Shown: positions 27,467-35,062 of the stretch, one piece after another
Layout of the letters: the number at the start of each line of letters is the position of its first letter
Position numbering within the stretch: the stretch's first letter is position 1
Assembly (NCBI GenBank): GCA_026706815.1
Contig: JAPOYA010000007.1
Span: 1-64,000 of the forward strand
Length of the DNA: 64,000 nucleotides
Direction: 5' to 3'
DNA from: Acidimicrobiaceae bacterium
GTDB lineage: Bacteria > Actinomycetota > Acidimicrobiia > Acidimicrobiales > Aldehydirespiratoraceae
Position numbers and translations under genes: made by a program
The notes under the pieces: model-generated
The model's database searches: none
What the model was told of the DNA's origin: nothing
What the model saw: the letters and a program-made list of their open reading frames with translations, nothing else

Positions 27467-27522
27467 GAAGTGGCAGGGTAGTCCGGTTCGACAGCCGCTC
27501 ACGACGCGGCAAATCTATCGTT

Positions 27523-27681
27523 GTGAGCGAACCCGAAGAAGATGAATACCGCAACATGGCGACGCCGCTGGCGGCGTGGTTGACCGAGCGGCTTGACGGC
27601 GTCAGCCATGTCGAGGTCGGCGCCTTCGACCGGCCGAGCGGCGGCTGCTCCGCGGAGACCCTGATCGTGCGAATCTCATGA
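27523..27681 (+). pseudogene. Truncated phosphotransferase (APH-like) gene, N-terminal remnant
   Basis: A GTG at 27523 opens a 52-codon frame ending at 27681. The residues resemble the N terminus of acyl-CoA-pathway APH-family phosphotransferases (LAAWLTERLDGVSHVEVG, then RPSGGCSAETLIV, corresponding to the family's GG(F/C)S-x-ET motif). Full-length members have about 330-350 residues, like the intact one at 30210-31202. The sequence after 27681 shows no continuation in any frame. This looks like a deletion or insertion scar at the edge of an accessory region. Confidence 0.55.
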
Positions 27682-27766
27682 CAAACACACCATCGTGTCG
27701 GCATATTAGGCAACCGGTTCGCGCTCAACCCCAACCTGTCCCTTCTAAGTCGGTTGGATTCGGGTC

Positions 27767-28204
27767 GTGAGCGAAATGCAGGACGCGGTTGTTCGACATC
27801 TGTCTGTCCGGTTGCTTCTGGGCAGCATCGTTTTGGCTGTGTTCTGTTTGAGCGCATGTGGCGGTCAGACCGATTCTGGTATTCCCGAAATCGCTGATGA
27901 TGCATACTTGGTGCCTGCCGAGTTTCCGGAGTGTCGGTGGAAAGGAGACGTTGACTCAATTTTGGCGGAGGGGTACGGGTTCCCGACAGCTCACGAGGCT
28001 CTCCTCGAAGAAAAGGAACTCTATTATGACAACTTTGTGGTTATCGGTCAGACCGATGACACTGTGATCTGGGAAATGAGCGATGCACGGGGCACCCGCG
28101 CGGGCACGGTAACCGCAAGCAAATCCAGTTCGGGACTGTGGGCGGTGCATACTGCTGTGTTTTGCATACCAAGCCGAAAAGCAGCAAAGCTGGACCGCGA
28201 GTAG
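27767..28204 (+). CDS. Small secreted lipoprotein, unknown function
   Basis: This 145-residue protein has a lipoprotein signal peptide (LLLGSIVLAVFCLSAC, lipobox LSAC) and a compact beta-rich domain of about 110 residues with two further cysteines (PECRW, VFCIPS) that could pair. The start may be GTG 27767 or ATG 27776. No family recognised. It sits alone between the phosphotransferase remnant and the RES locus. Confidence 0.6.
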   Translation: MSEMQDAVVRHLSVRLLLGSIVLAVFCLSACGGQTDSGIPEIADDAYLVPAEFPECRWKGDVDSILAEGYGFPTAHEALLEEKELYYDNFVVIGQTDDTVIWEMSDARGTRAGTVTASKSSSGLWAVHTAVFCIPSRKAAKLDRE

Positions 28205-28538
28205 TGCCTGGTTAACCCTGCCGGGGTCGGACCACGATTCACCACCTGCAGCCTCCTTTATCTCGGGCCAACCTTGTGAGCCTGCGCGTAATTGTGGGGG
28301 TGGGGTGGTTGAGGGTCCCTGAGTGGGGGGTCGGGGCCCTGTTGGTATCGGTGATGTCTGTGTCGCCTGTCCAGGGGACCCCGATGGGTTCAGGTGTTAT
28401 GCGGGTGCGGTTGCATTGCGTCGGACACGCGTGTCGGGGGTGTTGGCCGTCCCGCCGGTGCAGATTGACACGACCTGAATAAGCGCGTGCATCGTCTCAG
28501 AGCCAGATGATCTCGAGGAACTCCGCCGAACGAGGTCG
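28205..28538. other. Non-coding interval with G-rich tract
   Basis: No convincing gene. A 68-codon frame from 28276 has atypical composition and I reject it. The plus strand carries closely spaced G runs at 28296-28337 (GGGGG-T-GGGG …GGG…GGGGGG…GGGG) with G-quadruplex potential. It lies between the lipoprotein gene and the convergent RES toxin gene, so it may serve transcription termination. Confidence 0.4.
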
Positions 28539-29129
28539 TCACAAATCGAACAATGGCAGTACGTCGATGCCGAACTCGTGGCCCGATAAAATGGTCTCGG
28601 CGGGAATTTCCAAGGGGTCCGACCATGAGATTGCGGCATTATCCGTGTCGCCCAACGCGGGAGGACCGAAGAGAGCGACAGCTTCAAGCTCCATCGCCGG
28701 GTCGTGCTTCACTCTGTAGCGGATGCCGTCAAACCCTGCAGAGTGCAAGAGCGCGCTGAGACGTTGAGACTCCGCGTAGTGAGAAGCGGTCGAATGGGAA
28801 GCGGTCACACCGAATCTTCCCAAGACCGTGCGGTTGGTCAAGTCCGCCAACCTCACGGCGCGCACGACGCGGGCGACCGACAGGCGCCGATCCGTGATCT
28901 CAGGCACAGGAAGCGCTCGCATCCGCCCGAACACCTCCAAGTATGCGGCGACGGGAGTAGTGCCCAGATAGCAGACGCCGTAGCCGCGCACGCGTTGAGC
29001 AGACGGCGAATCGAAGCGTTGATGACCGCTGCGACTCAAACGTTCCGGGGTTTGTTCGCGCCGGTGAATTCGATAAAGGTCTTCCCCGGACTGTAGGACA
29101 CAGCTAGGGAAGCTTCCCCAATCTGTCAC
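28539..29129 (-). CDS. RES-domain toxin
   Basis: The RES family (MbcT, Res of Xre-Res systems) consists of toxins that degrade NAD+. The 196-residue protein has the RES pattern: LYRIHR (Arg20), RFDSP, GVCYLGTTPVAAYLEVFGR (Tyr54, Glu65) and a later Ser in RLSALLHSAGFDGIRYR. Length is typical. Its start overlaps the antitoxin stop (ATGA), giving antitoxin-toxin order. Activity on NAD+ is inferred from the family. Confidence 0.85.
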   Translation of the reverse strand: MTDWGSFPSCVLQSGEDLYRIHRREQTPERLSRSGHQRFDSPSAQRVRGYGVCYLGTTPVAAYLEVFGRMRALPVPEITDRRLSVARVVRAVRLADLTNRTVLGRFGVTASHSTASHYAESQRLSALLHSAGFDGIRYRVKHDPAMELEAVALFGPPALGDTDNAAISWSDPLEIPAETILSGHEFGIDVLPLFDL

Positions 29130-29770
29130 TGAGCCAATCGGGCTGCTGCCCGATGCGCCGATTCGATCAGTCGCCGATGGTCAGGCCGCGACTCGATCCA
29201 CTCTGACGGAGTCGCACCGCCGAGGTCCTCGTCTTGGGCCGTTGTCGCCCAAGAAGCCACAAGTACGGGATCGACGTCACCGAGATGCTCTCGAAAAGCG
29301 GCGATCACATCGGCAGTGACAGGTCGCACGCAGCGTTCTCGGGTATCGAACTGCCACACCGGGAACCATGTCGTTGCTCGACCCCGCAGCCCCAGCAAGG
29401 ATCCGCTTCGTTGACGCTTCGCGAGCGCCTGACGAGTAACGCCCAGCATCCGTGCTACCTCTGAGGTGTCGAGACGGTCTCCAACGATACGCGACCACAC
29501 CACCGCTGCGGCAATCTGTTCCCCAGCACTGTGCCCTAGTTCATTCGCCTCCTGTTCGGTCAACTCCGCGAGTTGCTCCTGACACTGCTCCAACTCAGCG
29601 ACAACTCCTTCGACAACAGCGGCAGCCATCACAGAGAACTCCCCGCGGCTCGCACGCGACTCAGACTCCAACCGGCCCGAATCCCCACGGTGCCGAACGG
29701 CGCCACTAGGGCCGTGAAACACCCGTTGGCGACCGACACGTTTAGCGGACTTGTCCGCATCTGTTCTCAT
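29126..29770 (-). CDS. Antitoxin of the RES toxin (HTH, Xre/MbcA-like)
   Basis: This 214-residue protein has an Arg-rich N terminus, an alpha-helical stretch and a helix-turn-helix of the kind used by MbcA/Xre antitoxins (DTSEVARMLGVTRQALAKRQ). The C-terminal segment (PVLVASWATTAQDEDLGGATPSEWI) resembles the toxin-capping part of DUF2384-type antitoxins. I place the start at ATG 29770 because a near-consensus promoter ends about 7 bases upstream, predicting a leaderless mRNA; the frame is open to a TTG at 29797. Autoregulation is likely by analogy. Confidence 0.75.
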   Translation of the reverse strand: MRTDADKSAKRVGRQRVFHGPSGAVRHRGDSGRLESESRASRGEFSVMAAAVVEGVVAELEQCQEQLAELTEQEANELGHSAGEQIAAAVVWSRIVGDRLDTSEVARMLGVTRQALAKRQRSGSLLGLRGRATTWFPVWQFDTRERCVRPVTADVIAAFREHLGDVDPVLVASWATTAQDEDLGGATPSEWIESRPDHRRLIESAHRAAARLAQ

Positions 29771-29776
29771 AGAGTG

Positions 29777-29805
29777 AGCATAGGCACTGTACGTCAACCC
29801 GTCAA
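29777..29805 (-). promoter_or_regulatory. Predicted promoter of the RES TA operon (leaderless)
   Basis: On the minus strand TTGACG (29800-29805) is followed by a 17-base spacer and TATGCT (29777-29782). Transcription would begin at or next to the antitoxin ATG (29770), so no leader is expected. A second TTGACG lies inside the spacer. Confidence 0.6.
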
Positions 29806-29832
29806 CCCCATCGGCATTGCCTCAATCAGCGA

Positions 29833-30213
29833 TCAGCTGGGACTTGAATCGACGCCGTAGGAGGGGTTGGCAACCGCGAGCTTGTCGAGCGTGGTTTCCC
29901 AAAGTGCTTCTGCGAGTTCGCCTTGGCGGTCGTCGAACGCGCCGGTGCGGATCGCCTCGGCCAACTCAGACTCGCTCTGCACGCCGAGCGACGCGAGTCT
30001 CGCGGTGTGAGCAGCGCGGTCGGTGGCGCCCGAGCGCATTTCTCTGGCCACGATGCCGAGAGCGTTGGCGGCTATCCGCAACAACCACTTGTCGCGGCCT
30101 TCGGCTCGCGGACCCAGATCGTCGGCCAGATATGCGCGCACGACCTCGAGCAGTTCCTCCGCATCGGGCAGATCGTGAGGCCAGTTCCTCACAAGTTCTT
30201 GGTCGGTGCTCAT
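29833..30213 (-). CDS. DUF6285-like protein
   Basis: This 126-residue, mostly helical protein (DAEELLEVVRAYLADDL…WLLRIAANALGIVAREM…) matches my recollection of the DUF6285 family, small proteins regularly encoded next to APH-like phosphotransferases in acyl-CoA catabolic loci. Its start overlaps the phosphotransferase stop by 4 bases, which supports co-function. Biochemical role unknown. Confidence 0.68.
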   Translation of the reverse strand: MSTDQELVRNWPHDLPDAEELLEVVRAYLADDLGPRAEGRDKWLLRIAANALGIVAREMRSGATDRAAHTARLASLGVQSESELAEAIRTGAFDDRQGELAEALWETTLDKLAVANPSYGVDSSPS

Positions 30214-31202
30214 GCCAATGCCTTGCCAAGTACTTCCGGCCTCAGCAGGAGCATCACGTCGTATTCAGTCTCCACGACTCGACGCCCGATCACAGCCTGC
30301 TCCATCGAACCGCTGCTACCCCGCCGATGCTCGGCGACCATCGCCATGGTCACGACACCCCAGCGAAGGCAGGCCAGCATCTCCCACCAGCGAAGTTCTG
30401 CAAGGGTGACGGCTGCGCCTCCGTTCGCCCGATACGCGTCGAGCAGTTCGGTTCTGGTGCCGACTCCTCCAACCTCTCCGACTTCACCGAAACGCCAGGC
30501 TCTCGCCACGAGCCAACCCAGATCGAAGGCGGGATCGCCGATGTATGAAAGTTCCCAGTCCAGAACCGCCGCGAGTCCCCCGCTATCGACCAAAATGTTG
30601 CCCATCCGAAAATCGCCGTGAACGACACACGGCTGCCTGGTCTGCGGGCGACACTGGTCGAGCCAACGAAAAGCCAGATCGAAGACCGGATGCGGATCGC
30701 CAAAAGCCTCGTAAATCGTTCGTTGCACCGCCAGCGGGTCGTCGATGGCCGTGATCTGATGGGGGGAGTCCATCTCCAGGCGATGTATAGCCGCCAACTC
30801 CCTCCCAAAGTCATCGACCAAGCCTTGGCGTGCCCCCGTGAAGGCTTGGTCACGCAGAATCTTGCGGGGAATCGACTCTCCTCGGATTCGTCGACTGATC
30901 ATGAACGGCGCGCCGATCGAGTTCTCGCCACTCGTGTCCGACGCCACTATTTCCGGCACCCTCACGCCGCCGGCACGGGCACATCGAAGCAGCGCTGGTT
31001 CGTCGAGTCCCCCGCTGAGCGGTGAGACTACGGATCGGTGGCGTTGCAAGATCAACTCGTGAGATTCGTTCGAGGCAACCGCATCGAACGACCACGTTTC
31101 ACGGCTGGCGCCGGCGGACAAACGTTTCAGACCTTGGACTTCGACGTCGCCGAGTGCGCTCTGGAGCGAGACGGCAAGTGCGTTCGCCAACTCAGCGCTC
31201 AT
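30210..31202 (-). CDS. APH-family phosphotransferase
   Basis: A 330-residue kinase-like protein with the aminoglycoside/choline-kinase fold. It shows the Brenner motif VVHGDFRMGNILVD, the metal-binding LDWELSYIGDPAFDLGWL and an N-terminal nucleotide loop (LSAGASRETW). Relatives include ACAD10-type and FadE-linked kinases acting on hydroxyacyl compounds rather than antibiotics; the operon context (DUF6285, cupin, DUF7064-like, DyP) supports a catabolic, not resistance, role. The substrate is unknown. Confidence 0.85.
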   Translation of the reverse strand: MSAELANALAVSLQSALGDVEVQGLKRLSAGASRETWSFDAVASNESHELILQRHRSVVSPLSGGLDEPALLRCARAGGVRVPEIVASDTSGENSIGAPFMISRRIRGESIPRKILRDQAFTGARQGLVDDFGRELAAIHRLEMDSPHQITAIDDPLAVQRTIYEAFGDPHPVFDLAFRWLDQCRPQTRQPCVVHGDFRMGNILVDSGGLAAVLDWELSYIGDPAFDLGWLVARAWRFGEVGEVGGVGTRTELLDAYRANGGAAVTLAELRWWEMLACLRWGVVTMAMVAEHRRGSSGSMEQAVIGRRVVETEYDVMLLLRPEVLGKALA

Positions 31203-31218
31203 CAGCGCCTGACGCCTC

Positions 31219-32247
31219 TCATAGGCTCATGTCGGTGCCGATGGGGAGTCCATCGACGATCTGATCGAGGTATTCGCTCATCCCCATCCCGACGCGGCCG
31301 TTGCACTCGTAGCGGGTCATCGCCTCAGTAATACGGGTGTGCAATTGTTGCCCGTCGTCGGTGGTGCGACGGTTGCGCAGAGGAATCATCGACAGCACCC
31401 GGCCAACTATCTCGTACTCGTTGTCGTCTGTGGCGGCCCAGGCGCGCATCGAGGTCTGGTAGTGCTCGGAGTCCCACTCGGATTCGATCGTGCAGTCTCG
31501 GATCAGCGAATATTCGCCGTCTGTGAGCACCATCCCGCTGCGGGCGGGGGTGCCGTCGCGGTCGACTATCGACAGCATCATGGCGAAGTCGGGGCCGAAG
31601 ATCATCGGCAACCAGCGATACCAGCGCAGCGCTTGCCAATAGCGGGGACCCCATGACTTGTCTCGCAATCCCAAACCGTCGAGTGCGATCGTCTCAGTGC
31701 CGACCTGGATAGTTCCGACAACCGCGGTGTGCTGTTCGTAGTGGGCCTTGGCAAAGCTCTTGGTGGAGTCGGTCTTGAGCGGACTGCCGTCTTCGCATTG
31801 GGGCATCCCCCCATACATCGGCGATATCCCGGTCACATCAAGACGCACCGAGCAGTCAACGAAGGGATTGTCGCGGAACGCCACACGAGGGTTCGCCATT
31901 TGGCGGGGTTCGTCGAGCAGACACACCTTGCCGTCGTAATTCACCCTCAGATGCTCGAACGGTTTTTCGACCTTGATCTCGAGCCCCCCGGCGCGCATCT
32001 CGTCGTTGTTGGTGATTTCGGGTCGGCCGTATATGAAGCCGACCCGGCCGCCGGGCAGATAGACGCACACCGACATCTCGGCGTATCCCTCGTTGACGCG
32101 GTTGCCGATCCTGAACCAGGCGCCCAGTTCTCGTTCGAGGTCGAAGCCGTTGAGATACATCGACTCGTTGTAGTTGGAAACGGGATCGGGTTCGTGGGTG
32201 TATTCGTCTTCGGGTTCTAGGACGGTGACGATCTTGGGGTCTGGCAT
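31219..32247 (-). CDS. DUF7064/DUF7065-like beta-barrel protein
   Basis: This 342-residue protein has no signal peptide and is predicted beta-rich. Features include YNESMYLNGFD, a YGRPEITNND stretch, and LGLRDKSWGPRYWQALRWYRW. These resemble the two-domain AttH/CrtC-like (DUF7064/7065) family, which occurs near phosphotransferases and acyl-CoA enzymes and may bind a hydrophobic ligand. I assign the family with moderate confidence and no reaction. It is spaced 5 bases from the upstream cupin gene. Confidence 0.6.
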   Translation of the reverse strand: MPDPKIVTVLEPEDEYTHEPDPVSNYNESMYLNGFDLERELGAWFRIGNRVNEGYAEMSVCVYLPGGRVGFIYGRPEITNNDEMRAGGLEIKVEKPFEHLRVNYDGKVCLLDEPRQMANPRVAFRDNPFVDCSVRLDVTGISPMYGGMPQCEDGSPLKTDSTKSFAKAHYEQHTAVVGTIQVGTETIALDGLGLRDKSWGPRYWQALRWYRWLPMIFGPDFAMMLSIVDRDGTPARSGMVLTDGEYSLIRDCTIESEWDSEHYQTSMRAWAATDDNEYEIVGRVLSMIPLRNRRTTDDGQQLHTRITEAMTRYECNGRVGMGMSEYLDQIVDGLPIGTDMSL

Positions 32248-32252
32248 CTGAG

Positions 32253-32813
32253 TCAGCCCTCCGAGCTCTGTTGGCCTTCAGAGCTCTGCTCGCCTTTGGA
32301 GCCCTGCTTGCCTTTAGAGAAGGCTGCTCGCAGGTCTTCGAGACCGGCAGGAAGCTCGATCGGAGGGTCGGGCAATTGTTCGACGCCGCAATCAGTGAGC
32401 CGGCGCGCCATGGAATCCATGTCGTCGCTCCAAGAACGCGGGTCGCCCATCATCACCTCGTACAGCTCCACGCCTTCGGGACCCGCAACGAAGGGGCCGA
32501 ATGAGGCGCCCAGCGGCAGTTCGATATGTCCGCCCGGACCGAGTTCAACATCGCCGCAGGTGAAGGACCCGGACAGGACGGTGAGCGTGTGCGGGCTGTA
32601 GTGCCCGTGATGGCGCACGATCATGCCCGGATCCCAGCGAGCGAACAATGCCAGGTAGAGGGGATCTGTCGAGAAAGCCACCCATTTCTCCCAGACATGG
32701 GACTCCGAGCCGTCGGCGTTGCGCTGGCTGCGCACCGCGATGAACGGAATATCGCCATCGTCGATGTTGGTGAAAGTGGGTTCCAGCCCCGCAATGCGCG
32801 GTGTGTCGCTCAT
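32253..32813 (-). CDS. Cupin-domain protein
   Basis: This 186-residue protein has a single cupin barrel: the first metal motif is in RWDPGMIVRHHGHYSPHTLTVLSG, the second around LGPGGHIELP. The C terminus is a low-complexity repeat (SKGKQ-GSKGEQ-SSEGQQ-SSEG) encoded by a short imperfect DNA repeat. It is possibly a sensor or small dioxygenase/isomerase of the operon pathway. It is flanked by the DyP peroxidase and DUF7064-like genes on the same strand. Confidence 0.78.
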   Translation of the reverse strand: MSDTPRIAGLEPTFTNIDDGDIPFIAVRSQRNADGSESHVWEKWVAFSTDPLYLALFARWDPGMIVRHHGHYSPHTLTVLSGSFTCGDVELGPGGHIELPLGASFGPFVAGPEGVELYEVMMGDPRSWSDDMDSMARRLTDCGVEQLPDPPIELPAGLEDLRAAFSKGKQGSKGEQSSEGQQSSEG

Positions 32814-32833
32814 CCGCGGTCTGTGCCGCGAGC

Positions 32834-33745
32834 CTAGGCGAGTGCTGCTTCGAGCGCTTCCACAGAAGGGGCGAAGTAGAACGAACCCGAGGCCGGGGTG
32901 GAGTAGTCGGTGATGGCGTCCAGAGCCTGGCCACCGGCTCCGTACATGGCCTCCATGCGCTCGCGCATCGGCGCCTGGGTCTTGCAGAAGCCCATGAAGT
33001 AGAGCCCGACGGTGCCCTCGTGGAACGCATAGGGCGTGGAGCGGCGGACCATCTCGCCCCGCTTGGGGGTCGACTCGTCGGCGGTCGCGCCCTCGCGGAG
33101 CTCGACGTGGGACAGATGCGAGGTCGGGACCTGGGTCTCGAGCTTGACTGAGTCGGCCTTGGTGCGTCCGAAGGTGTTCTCCTCCTGTTCGAGGGAGAGC
33201 GTGGCCCAGAAGTCCATGTCGTGCACCCAGCGCTGGGCGATGCAGTAGCTGCCGCCCTCGCCCGGCTGGCCGTCATCGACAATGCCGCGGTCTTTCTGGT
33301 CCTCGGGCTCCGGATTGCCGGTGCCGTCGATGTGGCCGGTCAGGTCGAGGCTGTTCTTGTAGATGAACGTCGGGGTCTCGCGGGCCACCTCGAGGTGCCC
33401 GGCCACTGCCTTGCGGAAGGTGTGCTGCACCTCCCAGATCAGATCCTTGTCTGCGTGATGGAGCCACATGAGAAGCTCCTCCTGGGTTCCCTTGGCGACG
33501 CGGGACCCGTCGGGCGACTCGTATCCGGGGTATGCCTGGAAGTCGTCGGTTTCGATCCCGAGGTCGTCGGCGAGGGTCGGGCCGAAGAGGACGCAAAGGT
33601 TGACCCCCTGTGCCGCAGCGTCGGCAAGGCTGTCCTGTATTGCGCTCTTGATGAGGCCGAGATCGGCGTTCTCGGTACGGCTCATGTGGACGTACCACTG
33701 GTACTTCTGAAGATCCATGAGGATCGCGGGCTGCGAAGTTGCCAT
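32834..33745 (-). CDS. DyP-type heme peroxidase
   Basis: This 303-residue protein has the DyP distal motif GHIDGTGNPE (Asp140), the proximal heme ligand His213 in SHLSHVELR, and the distal Arg in VRRSTPY. I see no Tat signal, so it is probably cytoplasmic, and no encapsulin gene is nearby. ATG 33745 has AGAGGA about 9 bases upstream. It is first gene of the five-gene leftward operon ending with DUF6285. Reaction: H2O2-dependent oxidation of an unidentified substrate. Confidence 0.9.
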   Translation of the reverse strand: MATSQPAILMDLQKYQWYVHMSRTENADLGLIKSAIQDSLADAAAQGVNLCVLFGPTLADDLGIETDDFQAYPGYESPDGSRVAKGTQEELLMWLHHADKDLIWEVQHTFRKAVAGHLEVARETPTFIYKNSLDLTGHIDGTGNPEPEDQKDRGIVDDGQPGEGGSYCIAQRWVHDMDFWATLSLEQEENTFGRTKADSVKLETQVPTSHLSHVELREGATADESTPKRGEMVRRSTPYAFHEGTVGLYFMGFCKTQAPMRERMEAMYGAGGQALDAITDYSTPASGSFYFAPSVEALEAALA

Positions 33746-33908
33746 TAGATGATTCCTCTGTCGATTAGTGGTGGATGACGACTCTGAGGCTAGACGATCA
33801 ATGCCCGCCCGAGGCAAGGCAAGCCCCGTATTTTGTCGAAACGCCTAGGTACAAGCGAAGCAGCACGGTCCGACGGGACGTAGTTCGCGGGGTGCAGTCA
33901 AATTTGCG

Positions 33909-35062
33909 CTATGCAGTAAGTGAGTCGAGCCACGGTCGATAGCGCGAACTGTCATATCGGGCCGCGGTCAAGAGTTGTTCCATTTCGGCGACAAGCGCTT
34001 CATGCATGGCAAGGTCGCCTTCGAGCCAGGCGTCGACATCCTTGCGGCTAGCAGTCCGTCTCACGATTCTCTTCGCGGTCTCGCACTCCTCGAATGGCTC
34101 CAGCGGGGTAGGAGACAGTGCGTTCTCGGGACCTGCGATGATCGGCTCACATCGCAGCGCGATCGAGACGAGGTCCTCGCACGGGGCGTTCGCGACGACC
34201 CGGTAGCCGAGGGTGCTGACCAGTGCGACCCGACTGGTTCTCGAAGCCTGAACGAGCTGAGCTAGCCACTTTCCCAGTGCAACAATCATGAGCTTGAGAT
34301 AGTCGTCATCGCTGCAAGATGAGGAATCGATCGTCGTGGCATCCAGTCCAAGATGTTGTTGGCACTCTTCGACAAACCCATCACAGGAGCAAACGTTGTC
34401 GCGGAATCGCTGCAGGATCTCATCTTCGGCATCGGGGTCGAACATATTCCGTCCAATTCGAGTTGTGACGAGCAACAGCCATGGCGTCGAGTTGAGGCTC
34501 TGCAGAGCTGTCACCTGGCCGAGAGCGTCATAGATCGACCGTTGGGTCGTAGGCGAGTCGGATGCCAATCCGTCGCACAGGTCTAGGTTGACGACATCGA
34601 ACGGCCCGAACTCTCGTGCACGCTTCCATGCGATCGATGACTCGTCGCTGATGCGTCTGAGATCGTCCTGAATCACGTCAGATTTCAGTTGGACGTTCGG
34701 GAGTCGGCTCACCTCGTAGAGCGAGATGTCGAGCTCGCGTCGCGCTGGACTACGCGGTTGTGCTTCCGAATTGAACCCGAGGAAAATCAGAGGACGGTTG
34801 GACGTTCTACATATCTGCTCGTACAGGTACCTCAGGTCGATAAGGTCCGTACCCGGCAGACCCAAGTAGCGAAGCGGATCCGCAGGCGGTCGTTTGGCGT
34901 AGAGGCGTCGGACCTGCTCGGCCCATTGCTCGCGTCGGACGAATTGCTTCCTGGCCGGTGCCATGGCTTGAACTTCCTCCGGTCCAGTTCGGCCGTCTCA
35001 TAGTCGAGATTGCTGAACATTCCCGCGACGAGTTCATCGTTGTCACCCGAGACATCGCTCAC
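33909..35062 (-). pseudogene. Third gene of the methyltransferase-GHKL module, frameshifted
   Basis: Translation should start at GTG 35062, which overlaps the stop of the GHKL gene by one base (TAGTG). That frame reads MSDVSGDNDELVAG…RRKFKPWHRP and is lost after about 37 codons. The downstream frame, open from 34964 to 33909 (351 residues), continues RKQFVRREQWAEQVRRL. Adding one base near 34953 (CC to CCC) gives an uninterrupted KPWHRPRKQFVRREQW and about 383 residues. The body (LRYLGLPGTDLIDLRYLYE, LIFLGFNSEA, FDVVNLDLCDGLA) resembles a family I recall as PP_RS20740-like. Function unknown. It may be a real mutation or an assembly error; ATG 34964 with GGAGG 11 bases upstream could still yield a shortened protein. 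Confidence 0.55.

Noticed and set aside
25437..27520. TPP riboswitch for thiamine diphosphokinase
   Set aside because: The gene is translationally coupled to the upstream membrane protein, and no TPP-type conserved core was found upstream of either.
28276..28482. 68-codon frame in the RES/lipoprotein gap
   Set aside because: Composition is Val/Gly/Trp skewed by a G-rich tract, and no ribosome site or motif is present.
30210..31202. Aminoglycoside resistance gene
   Set aside because: The fold is shared, but the DUF6285-like and DUF7064-like neighbours point to metabolism, and no resistance-specific feature is visible.
32834..33745. Encapsulin cargo system
   Set aside because: No encapsulin gene is adjacent and no cargo-loading tail was recognised at the DyP C terminus.
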